Shown here piece after piece: positions 1 to 5,998 of a DNA stretch of 14,141 nt. The DNA is from an uncultured Flavobacteriales bacterium. Lineage in GTDB: Bacteria > Bacteroidota > Bacteroidia > Flavobacteriales > BACL11. Each line of letters opens with the position of its first letter. The stretch's first letter is position 1. The position numbers were made by a program, and so were the translations under genes. The notes under the pieces were generated by a model, which searched no databases, had not been told where the DNA came from, and saw only the letters and a program-made list of their open reading frames with translations. The stretch lies in contig CAJXFN010000023.1 of assembly GCA_913052655.1 (NCBI GenBank), positions 1-14,141 of the forward strand. Reading direction: 5' to 3'.

Positions 1-138
1 CTGTTATATACATATGAGACAGACTTAGGTGACGGTTGGGAAGATCAAGAAGTTCATAATAATAGTGAAGAAAAAAGATTAAAGGCTCTGAAAATGGGAG
101 CTAATATTATTGAATTTGTTTTTAATCGAAAAAACTAA
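1..138 (+). CDS. DUF4159-type protein, 3' end only
   Basis: Frame 1 is open from the left edge to a TAA at 136-138, giving the last 45 residues of a longer protein. The visible tail contains YETDLGDGWEDQEVHN followed by an E/K-rich helix and KMGANIIEF. From memory this matches the C-terminus of the DUF4159 family, a roughly 200-residue protein widespread in Bacteroidota whose function is not established. The start and most of the domain lie outside the window, so nothing can be said about a signal peptide. The stop codon is one base from the stop codon of the convergent paaE gene. Family assignment is by recognition of the tail only. Confidence 0.75.
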   Translation: MLYTYETDLGDGWEDQEVHNNSEEKRLKALKMGANIIEFVFNRKN

Positions 139-139
139 A

Positions 140-1159
140 TTATATCTCATCGAAGTCTACAACAATATTTTCTGTATCAGGATGTGATTTACAAGTTAAA
201 ATAAATCCCTCCGCTACTTCTTCTTCTGACAATGCATAATTTTCTGTCATAATAGCTTTTCCTTCTATTACTTTTGCTTTACAAGTACAACACACACCCC
301 CTTTACAAGAAAATGGAACATCAGCACCTGCATCCATGGCAGAATCTAGTATACTCTCTCCTTTCGAAGATAATTGATATTCAAACTCATCTCCATCCAT
401 AATAACAGTAACATTACTGATTATTTCAGTATTTTCATCTATAGAAGAGTTATCAGAGACAATTTTCTTAATTGGGGTAAATCTTTCAAAATGAATCTTT
501 GTTTTATCTACTCCTTTTTCAAGTAAAAACTCCTCTACAAAGTCGATCATTTCACCAGGACCACAAATAAAATATCCATCAGCATTTAAAAAAGATTCAT
601 TTTTAGATAATTCTTCCAACAATTTGTTATCTATTCTAGAATTTAAATAACCATCTACTTTTTCTCTAGAATAGGTTAAATATTTAGAAATATTCATATT
701 ATTAATTTCTTCTAAGAACATACTAGAGGCTTGTGTTTTGTTTCCATAAATCAAGGTAAAATCAGCAGAATCTGATTTTATCATACTTAAAATTGGAGTT
801 ATCCCACTGCCAGCACAAATTCCAACAACTTTTCTCTCGTTAGTTAAACAAAATGTGCCTTTAGGAGTCATTACATCAAGAGTGTCACCTACCTTTAATT
901 CTTGGGTTAAAAATGTAGACATTATCCCTCGTTCTACTCTTTTTACTCCGACAGCAATTTCTCCAGAACTGGGATCACTACACAAAGAGTAAGCTCTCCT
1001 TACTTCTTCATTGTTTAGGTTAGTCGAAATTGTTATGTACTGACCAGCTGTAAATTTAAACTCTGATCTTAAATTTTCTGGTATTTCAAATAATATTTCT
1101 ACAGCTTTGTCTGTAACTTTATTAATTTTATTTACCTTTAATTGATGAAATTGACTCAT
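140..1159 (-). CDS. paaE: Phenylacetyl-CoA epoxidase reductase PaaE
   Basis: NAD(P)H-dependent flavo-iron-sulfur reductase that passes electrons through FAD and a plant-type [2Fe-2S] centre to the di-iron PaaABC epoxidase in the cytoplasm. The 339 residues are close to the length of known PaaE proteins. An FAD-binding domain carries RAYS at 55-58. The NAD-binding domain has GICAGSGITP at 113-122 and CGPGEM at 199-204. A C-terminal ferredoxin domain has Cys285, Cys290, Cys293 and Cys323 in the CX4CX2CX29C pattern, with an extra Cys291. The ATG at 1157-1159 lies about 20 bases from a -7 promoter element. The gene is transcribed away from paaA, so the reductase is a separate transcript from its oxygenase partners. 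Other ferredoxin-type reductases share this architecture; the divergent paaABCD operon settles the assignment. Confidence 0.95.
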   Translation of the reverse strand: MSQFHQLKVNKINKVTDKAVEILFEIPENLRSEFKFTAGQYITISTNLNNEEVRRAYSLCSDPSSGEIAVGVKRVERGIMSTFLTQELKVGDTLDVMTPKGTFCLTNERKVVGICAGSGITPILSMIKSDSADFTLIYGNKTQASSMFLEEINNMNISKYLTYSREKVDGYLNSRIDNKLLEELSKNESFLNADGYFICGPGEMIDFVEEFLLEKGVDKTKIHFERFTPIKKIVSDNSSIDENTEIISNVTVIMDGDEFEYQLSSKGESILDSAMDAGADVPFSCKGGVCCTCKAKVIEGKAIMTENYALSEEEVAEGFILTCKSHPDTENIVVDFDEI

Positions 1160-1178
1160 TTTTTTATAATAATTTTTG

Positions 1179-1186
1179 CAAAAATA
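1179..1186 (-). promoter_or_regulatory. -7 promoter element for paaE
   Basis: The minus strand reads TATTTTTG, an exact match to the Bacteroidota -7 consensus TAnnTTTG. It lies 20 bases upstream of the paaE ATG, giving a predicted leader of roughly 15 bases. No good TTTG element is seen at the usual 19-base spacing, so only the -7 half is supported. Confidence 0.5.
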
Positions 1187-1252
1187 TCAATTTAAAATAT
1201 AACTAACTTTATTTTGAATTAAATATCAACAATTTCATTTATAGATTTTTAA

Positions 1253-1260
1253 TAAATTTG
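1253..1260 (+). promoter_or_regulatory. -7 promoter element for the paaABCDHIYZ operon
   Basis: TAAATTTG matches TAnnTTTG exactly and lies 22 bases before the paaA ATG at 1282. A possible in-frame TTG start at 1258-1260 falls inside this element, which argues against that codon and for the ATG. No clear -33 TTTG is visible at the expected distance, so activation by a regulator is possible but unproven. Confidence 0.5.
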
Positions 1261-1281
1261 CAATTACTAATTCTAAACATT

Positions 1282-2208
1282 ATGAACGAAAATAAATTTC
1301 AAGATAAGATTGATTCAGAGAGAAAGATAGAGCCAAAAGATTGGATGCCAGAAGCATATAGAAAACACCTTATTCGTCAAATATCTCAACATGCTCATTC
1401 TGAAATTATTGGAATGCAACCTGAGGGAAACTGGATTAGTAGAGCTCCTTCATTAAGAGCTAAAATGATTTTACTCGCCAAAGTTCAAGATGAAGCTGGA
1501 CATGGACTCTACCTTTACTCCGCATGTGAAACTTTAGGAGTTAGCAGACAAGAACTAATTCAACAACTTCATGACGGAAAAGCTAAATACTCCTCAATAT
1601 TTAACTATCCCACTTTGAGTTGGGCAGACATGGGGGCTATTGGATGGCTTGTTGATGGAGCCGCTATTGTAAATCAAGTTTCTTTACAAAGAACATCTTA
1701 TGGACCTTATTCAAGAGGAATGATTAAAATTTGTAAAGAAGAATCCTTTCATCAAAGACAAGGATATGAGATAATGGCTGAAATGGCTAGTGGAACCCCT
1801 GAACAAAAAGAAATGGCTCAAGACGCTTTAAACAGATTTTGGTGGCCTTCTATCATGATGTTTGGTCCTCATGATGGAGACTCTCCTAGAACTGGAAATG
1901 CCATGAAATGGAAGATAAAGAGACAAACTAATGATGAATTAAGACAAAGTTTTATCGATAAAACGGTTCATCAAGCAGAAATTATAGGATTAACGATACC
2001 TGATCCAGACCTAAAATGGAACGAAGAAAGAGGACATTATGATTTCGGAAAGATGGACTGGGATGAATTTTGGGATGTAGTTAATGGAAAGGGTCCATGT
2101 AACAAACAAAGATTAGACCATCATAAGAAAGCACATATTGATGGAAAATGGGTTAGAGAAGCTGCAAAAGCGTATTCCAAAAAACAAAAAGATTTAATTA
2201 TAAATTAA
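1282..2208 (+). CDS. paaA: Phenylacetyl-CoA 1,2-epoxidase catalytic subunit PaaA
   Basis: Catalytic ferritin-like di-iron subunit of the multicomponent oxygenase that forms the ring-1,2-epoxide of phenylacetyl-CoA. From the ATG at 1282 the product has 308 residues, almost identical in length to E. coli PaaA. The expected metal-site residues are all visible: Glu41, Glu71 and His74 in QDEAGH, Asp125 in WLVDG, and Glu154 and His157 in EESFHQ. Each sits one position before the E. coli number I remember (42, 72, 75, 126, 155, 158). An in-frame TTG eight codons upstream is rejected because it lies in the predicted promoter. The gene is followed after 10 bases by paaB. No Shine-Dalgarno sequence is seen, as is usual in Bacteroidota. 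Confidence 0.97.
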   Translation: MNENKFQDKIDSERKIEPKDWMPEAYRKHLIRQISQHAHSEIIGMQPEGNWISRAPSLRAKMILLAKVQDEAGHGLYLYSACETLGVSRQELIQQLHDGKAKYSSIFNYPTLSWADMGAIGWLVDGAAIVNQVSLQRTSYGPYSRGMIKICKEESFHQRQGYEIMAEMASGTPEQKEMAQDALNRFWWPSIMMFGPHDGDSPRTGNAMKWKIKRQTNDELRQSFIDKTVHQAEIIGLTIPDPDLKWNEERGHYDFGKMDWDEFWDVVNGKGPCNKQRLDHHKKAHIDGKWVREAAKAYSKKQKDLIIN

Positions 2209-2218
2209 AAAATATATT

Positions 2219-2503
2219 ATGTCAGAGAATACAAATGTTTGGGAAGTTTTTATTCAAAGTAAAAATGGTTTAGCTCATAAACATGTAGGCAATGTACATG
2301 CTTCGGACAAAGAAATGGCATTACAAAATGCGAGAGATTTATATACAAGAAGAAATGAAGGTAGCTGTATTTGGGTGGTTAAATCAGAATATATTGTTTC
2401 CTCTGAATCAGAAGATGGAGAAGCTTTTTTTGACCCATCAAATGATAAAATGTATAGACATCCGACTTTCTACAACATGCCTGAGGGAGCAAAACATATA
2501 TAA
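2219..2503 (+). CDS. paaB: Phenylacetyl-CoA epoxidase subunit PaaB
   Basis: Small non-catalytic component of the PaaABCE epoxidase, thought to help bridge or regulate PaaAC assemblies. The 94 residues match the usual length of about 95. Recognisable features are WEVFIQSKNGLAHKHVGNVHA near the N-terminus, followed by an ALQNARDLYTRR helix, SCIWVV and a closing RHPTFYNMPEGAKHI that is typical of PaaB C-termini. The gene follows paaA by 10 bases and its stop is four bases before the paaC ATG, so it is almost certainly co-transcribed and probably translationally coupled. Confidence 0.96.
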   Translation: MSENTNVWEVFIQSKNGLAHKHVGNVHASDKEMALQNARDLYTRRNEGSCIWVVKSEYIVSSESEDGEAFFDPSNDKMYRHPTFYNMPEGAKHI

Positions 2504-2507
2504 GAAA

Positions 2508-3251
2508 ATGAGTTTACTAAATTACACATTAAGAATTGCAGATTCTTCACTTATATCTGGTCAAAGATTAGCTGAGTGGTGTACTAATGCCCATACTTTA
2601 GAAGAGGATATTGCTTTATCTAATATTGCTTTAGATTTATTTGGTCAAGCAAATATACTATTAGAGTACGCATCAGAGTTAGACGGAAATAAAACTGCAG
2701 ATGACTTCGCGTTTAAAAGAAATGAAAGAGAATTCTTCAATTTAAAAATGACAGAGCAACCAAATGGTCATTTTGGAGACACAATAGTGAAATTATTTCT
2801 ATTTTCTTCTTTTAATTTTTTATTTTACAACAAACTATCACAAAGTAAAAATAAAAATCTCTCTGCATTTGCATTTAAATCTTTAAAAGAAGTAAAATAT
2901 CATCTAAAACACTCTAAAAGTTGGATGGTTAGATTAGGAGATGGAACAAAAGAAAGTAATAAAAAAGTTCAGGAATCGTTAAATTCACTGTGGGAGTTTA
3001 CAGGAGAATTTTTTGAAATGGATGAAATAGACAATGAGTTGAACAAAAAAGGCATTGGAGTTAATAATAAATCCATAAAGGAAGATTGGAACAATATAAT
3101 TAATACTACATTACTAGATTCCAAATTAAAAAGACCTGAAGATGGTTATATGCAAACAGGAAGTAAAAGTGGATTACATACAGAACATTTAGGACGTCTC
3201 CTATCTGAAATGCAATATTTGCAAAGAGCATACCCTGATGCAAAATGGTAA
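2508..3251 (+). CDS. paaC: Phenylacetyl-CoA epoxidase structural subunit PaaC
   Basis: Ferritin-like partner of PaaA; the PaaA-PaaC heterodimer is the epoxidase core, with PaaC itself lacking a functional di-iron site. The reading frame is open further upstream inside paaB, but the start is placed at ATG 2508, four bases after the paaB stop, where MSLLNYTLRIADSSLISGQRL begins. This gives 247 residues, matching the usual 248. LEEDIALSNIALDLFGQA, the KSWMVRLGDGT segment and the C-terminal GLHTEHLGRLLSEMQYLQRAYP are characteristic. The last 14 bases overlap the start of paaD. Between about residues 110 and 130 the sequence is rich in Phe, Asn, Lys and Ser, plausibly reflecting AT bias. Confidence 0.96.
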   Translation: MSLLNYTLRIADSSLISGQRLAEWCTNAHTLEEDIALSNIALDLFGQANILLEYASELDGNKTADDFAFKRNEREFFNLKMTEQPNGHFGDTIVKLFLFSSFNFLFYNKLSQSKNKNLSAFAFKSLKEVKYHLKHSKSWMVRLGDGTKESNKKVQESLNSLWEFTGEFFEMDEIDNELNKKGIGVNNKSIKEDWNNIINTTLLDSKLKRPEDGYMQTGSKSGLHTEHLGRLLSEMQYLQRAYPDAKW

Positions 3252-3690
3252 TACAGAAAAAATATGGGAATTATTAAACACTGTTCCCGATCCTGAAATC
3301 CCTGTTATTTCAGTAGTAGAACTTGGTGTTATACGAAATGTTGAATATGTAAACAAAACATATTTAATTTCAATCACCCCAACTTATTCTGGATGTCCAG
3401 CAGTAAAAACATTTCAAGATGATATAAAGATTTGTTTAAGTAAAAATGGAATAGATAACTTCGATATAAAATTAGTTTACTTTCCAGCTTGGACTACTGA
3501 TTGGATGTCAGATTCTACTAAAAAAAAGCTTTTAAAATACGGTATTTCCCCACCATCAAAAAAAATTATTTGTCCTCAATGTAAATCTACTTCTACATCA
3601 TTAGTAAGTGAATTTGGATCAACAGCTTGCAAGTCTTTTCATAAATGCAACGAATGTTTAGAACCTTTCGAACACTTTAAGTGCATCTAA
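3238..3690 (+). CDS. paaD: Phenylacetate pathway Fe-S maturation protein PaaD
   Basis: PaaD is needed for phenylacetyl-CoA epoxidase activity and is thought to help assemble an iron-sulfur or di-iron centre, probably of PaaE. The N-terminal half (about 1-95) is a MIP18/DUF59-type domain with VPDPEIPV at 16-23 and SGCP at 51-54, including the conserved Cys53. The C-terminal part has a zinc-ribbon-like set of cysteines: CPQC at 112-115, Cys131, and CNEC at 137-140, with a further Cys149. The total of 150 residues is close to the family norm of about 165. Its ATG lies 14 bases inside paaC in another frame, pointing to translational coupling. Fifty-one bases separate it from paaH. Confidence 0.94.
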   Translation: MQNGNTEKIWELLNTVPDPEIPVISVVELGVIRNVEYVNKTYLISITPTYSGCPAVKTFQDDIKICLSKNGIDNFDIKLVYFPAWTTDWMSDSTKKKLLKYGISPPSKKIICPQCKSTSTSLVSEFGSTACKSFHKCNECLEPFEHFKCI

Positions 3691-3741
3691 ACTCATTTGA
3701 ATTTATTAATTTAGCATATAAATCATTATATTACTATAAAA

Positions 3742-4890
3742 ATGAAAATTAGCGTAATTGGTGCTGGAACAATGGGAACTGGAATCGCACAGATTGCAGC
3801 AACAAAAGGACATGAAGTCTGTTTATACGATTCTTTTTTAGGAGCTATCGAAAATGCAAAAGATAAGCTTGAAAAGATTTTAAATCGGTTAGTAGAAAAA
3901 GAAAGAATTTGCTCTAAAGAAAAAGATGAAATATTAAACAGAATTAATTTCTCTAAAAAATTAGAAGATGTAAAAGGAAGTAGCTTTATAATTGAAGCAA
4001 TTATTGAGAATCTAAAAATAAAACAGAATGTATTTTCTGAATTAGAGAAAATTGTAGATGAAAAATGTATTATAGCTTCTAACACATCTTCTCTATCTAT
4101 TGCTTCTATTGCGGGAGTTTGTAAGCATGCAAACAGAGTCATTGGAGTTCACTTTTTCAATCCAGCTCCTTTAATGCCATTAGTAGAAATCATTCCTGCT
4201 GTGCAAACATCAAGTAAAACTTTAAACACTACAAAATCAATTGTTGATAATTGGGGAAAAGTAAGTGTGTTGACAAAAGATACCCCTGGTTTTATTGTTA
4301 ATCGTGTCGCTCGTCCTTTCTATGGGGAATCATTAAGAATTTATGAGGAAGGAATTGCGGATTTCGCTACTATCGATTGGGCCCTAAAAGAAATTGGAGG
4401 ATTCCGAATGGGACCATTTGAATTAATGGATTATATTGGAAACGACATCAACTATACTGTAACTGAAACTGTATTTACCTCTTTTTATTTCGATCCAAGA
4501 TACAAACCATCCTTTACACAAAAAAGAATGATAGAAGCAGGATATTTTGGTAGAAAATCAGGAAGAGGATATTATGACTATTCAAAAGAATTTCCAAAAG
4601 CCAATGAAAACAGAGATTTAGGAAAACAAATTTTATGGAGAGTACTTTCTATGTTAATAAATGAAGCAGTAGATGCACTTTACCTAAATATTGCGTCAAA
4701 AGAAGATATTGATTTAGCAATGACAAAAGGAGTAAATTACCCAAAAGGCTTATTAATGTGGGCTGATGAAATAGGACTCAAAAACATTTTAAGCCAATTA
4801 GAAGATCTTTACAGTGAGTATAAAGAAGATCGATATAGACCCTCACCTCTACTAAGAAGAATGGTAAAACAAAATAAAAGTTTTTACTAA
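3742..4890 (+). CDS. paaH: 3-hydroxyadipyl-CoA dehydrogenase PaaH
   Basis: NAD-dependent 3-hydroxyacyl-CoA dehydrogenase, inferred to oxidise 3-hydroxyadipyl-CoA to 3-oxoadipyl-CoA in the lower phenylacetate pathway. The Rossmann motif GAGTMGTG is at 7-14 with Asp30 ending the second strand. SNTSSLSI (113-120), HFFNP (137-141, catalytic His137) and PLVEII with Glu149 follow. DTPGFIVNRV (180-189) opens the first C-terminal 3HCDH domain; a second, shorter copy spans about 296-382. At 382 residues it is longer than 3-hydroxybutyryl-CoA dehydrogenases (about 285) and shorter than E. coli PaaH (475). A role in general butyrate-type metabolism cannot be excluded from sequence alone, but the location favours PaaH. 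Its last base is the first base of the paaI start codon. Confidence 0.88.
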   Translation: MKISVIGAGTMGTGIAQIAATKGHEVCLYDSFLGAIENAKDKLEKILNRLVEKERICSKEKDEILNRINFSKKLEDVKGSSFIIEAIIENLKIKQNVFSELEKIVDEKCIIASNTSSLSIASIAGVCKHANRVIGVHFFNPAPLMPLVEIIPAVQTSSKTLNTTKSIVDNWGKVSVLTKDTPGFIVNRVARPFYGESLRIYEEGIADFATIDWALKEIGGFRMGPFELMDYIGNDINYTVTETVFTSFYFDPRYKPSFTQKRMIEAGYFGRKSGRGYYDYSKEFPKANENRDLGKQILWRVLSMLINEAVDALYLNIASKEDIDLAMTKGVNYPKGLLMWADEIGLKNILSQLEDLYSEYKEDRYRPSPLLRRMVKQNKSFY

Positions 4891-5303
4891 TGAGTTTAGG
4901 AAAAAAAGTAGTTGACAAAATGATAAATGAAGATGCCTTCAGTCAATGGTTAGGTATTAAAATATTAGAAATTTCAGAAGGTTTTTGTAAACTGCAATTA
5001 CAAGTAAGAGATGAAATGACTAATGGATTCTCTATTGCTCATGGTGGGATATCCTACTCTCTTGCTGATAGTTGTTTAGCTTTTGCGTCTAATTCCTATG
5101 GAATACAATCTTTTTCTTTAGAAACCTCTATTTCTCATACTAAAAAAGTAGAAAGTGGTGATATATTAATAGCTACTTCTAAAGAAATAAATAAAACAAA
5201 CAGAACCGCTTTATATTACATTACAATAACAAATCAAAACAAAGAGGAAATTGCTCATTTTAAAGGCACAGTATACAGAACTGAAAAAAAATGGTTTTCT
5301 TAA
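4890..5303 (+). CDS. paaI: Hotdog-fold acyl-CoA thioesterase PaaI
   Basis: Thioesterase that hydrolyses ring-hydroxylated or otherwise stalled phenylacetyl-CoA derivatives, protecting the CoA pool when the pathway jams. The 137 residues fit the PaaI family (about 140). The signature NGFSIAHGGISYSLADSCLA is present, with Asn45, His51-Gly52-Gly53 and the active-site Asp60 that corresponds to the catalytic Asp of E. coli PaaI. The central helix is followed by the expected beta strands (QSFSLETSISHTKKVESGD). The start codon overlaps the paaH stop by one base (TAATG), a strong sign of translational coupling. Other 4HBT-type thioesterases look similar, but the context makes PaaI the natural name. 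Confidence 0.92.
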   Translation: MSLGKKVVDKMINEDAFSQWLGIKILEISEGFCKLQLQVRDEMTNGFSIAHGGISYSLADSCLAFASNSYGIQSFSLETSISHTKKVESGDILIATSKEINKTNRTALYYITITNQNKEEIAHFKGTVYRTEKKWFS

Positions 5304-5323
5304 AAGTATGAAAAAGTATTAAT

Positions 5324-5917
5324 ATGATTTACGAATTTAATGGATACATACCAGTAATACATCCTTCTTCTTTTGTTCATAAAGAAGCAACAATTATAGG
5401 TAATGTAATTATTGGAAAAAATGTATATATAGGACCTGGTGCATCATTAAGAGGAGATTGGGGTCAAATTACTATTGAAGATGGTTGTAATGTTCAAGAT
5501 AATTGTATAATTCATATTTTTCCTGGTAAAGATGTACTACTTAAAGAGAATGCTCATATTGGCCACGGTGCAGTTATACATGGAGCTAATATTGGAAAAA
5601 ATAGTATGATAGGTATGAATGCTGTAATTATGGATGATGTAAATGTTGGTAGTGAATGTATTATTGGGGCTCTATGTTTTGTAAAAGGTGAGATGCAAAT
5701 ACCTAATAGGAAAATTGTTTTAGGAAGTCCTGCACAAATAAAAGGAGATGTGTCAGATGAGATGATTAAATGGAAAACTAAAGGAACAGAATTGTATCAA
5801 CAGCTTCCAAAAGAATGCAAAGAATTAATGAGGGAGTGCTCTCCTTTATCTGAAATTGAGCAAAACAGAAAAGAAAAACAAAAAATAACTTTTGACACAT
5901 GGAAAAAAACAAAATAA
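5324..5917 (+). CDS. paaY: PaaY-like hexapeptide-repeat thioesterase (gamma carbonic anhydrase fold)
   Basis: A left-handed beta-helix protein. PaaY trimers are thioesterases that recycle dead-end 2-hydroxycyclohepta-1,4,6-triene-1-formyl-CoA formed when ring cleavage stalls. The 197 residues match E. coli PaaY (196). Hexapeptide repeats fill about residues 13-135 (VIHPSS, IIGNVIIGKNVYIGPGASLRGD). The three zinc ligands of the gamma carbonic anhydrase family are visible as His64, His81 and His86, with Arg43, Asp45, Gln58 and Asp59 also conserved. The C-terminal 50 residues form the helical extension typical of PaaY, rich in Lys and Glu. It starts 20 bases after paaI. A general gamma carbonic anhydrase is possible in principle, but length and position favour PaaY. 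Confidence 0.9.
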   Translation: MIYEFNGYIPVIHPSSFVHKEATIIGNVIIGKNVYIGPGASLRGDWGQITIEDGCNVQDNCIIHIFPGKDVLLKENAHIGHGAVIHGANIGKNSMIGMNAVIMDDVNVGSECIIGALCFVKGEMQIPNRKIVLGSPAQIKGDVSDEMIKWKTKGTELYQQLPKECKELMRECSPLSEIEQNRKEKQKITFDTWKKTK

Positions 5918-5982
5918 TCACTTTTTTGGATGGAAGTGTAAAAAGCGGGACCTGGGAAAAAGGATATTTTGTAGGTGAATAA
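5899..5982 (+). CDS. Possible 27-residue MORN-like micro-ORF or gene remnant
   Basis: A short frame opens at ATG 5899, inside the last codons of paaY, and stops at TAA 5980-5982, 16 bases before paaZ. Its product contains DGSVKSGTWEKGYFVGE, which follows the Gly-x-Trp-x-x-Gly-x-(Phe)-x-Gly spacing of one MORN repeat (Membrane Occupation and Recognition Nexus). A single repeat would be unusually small for a functional protein, since MORN proteins normally carry several in tandem. It could be a translated leader or coupling peptide, a leftover of a lost MORN gene, or chance. The similarity is seen by eye; expression is unknown. Confidence 0.3.
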   Translation: MEKNKIITFLDGSVKSGTWEKGYFVGE

Positions 5983-5998
5983 ATAATTATAGTATAAG

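Noticed and set aside
1258..1281. Upstream TTG start extending paaA by eight residues
   Set aside because: The TTG lies inside the predicted -7 element, the added residues do not resemble PaaA, and the ATG at 1282 gives the family's normal length and residue numbering.
2292..2507. Upstream extension of the paaC frame into paaB
   Set aside because: These 72 codons overlap paaB in another frame and look unlike PaaC; the ATG at 2508 gives the standard protein.
3691..3741. Possible internal promoter before paaH (ATTTG at about 3695-3699)
   Set aside because: The bases before TTTG do not match the TAnn half of the -7 consensus, so co-transcription with paaD is the simpler reading.
3726..4142. 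138-codon minus-strand frame opposite paaH
   Set aside because: It lies fully antisense to a well-conserved gene, its composition is that of a reverse frame of AT-rich coding DNA, and it shows no recognisable domain.
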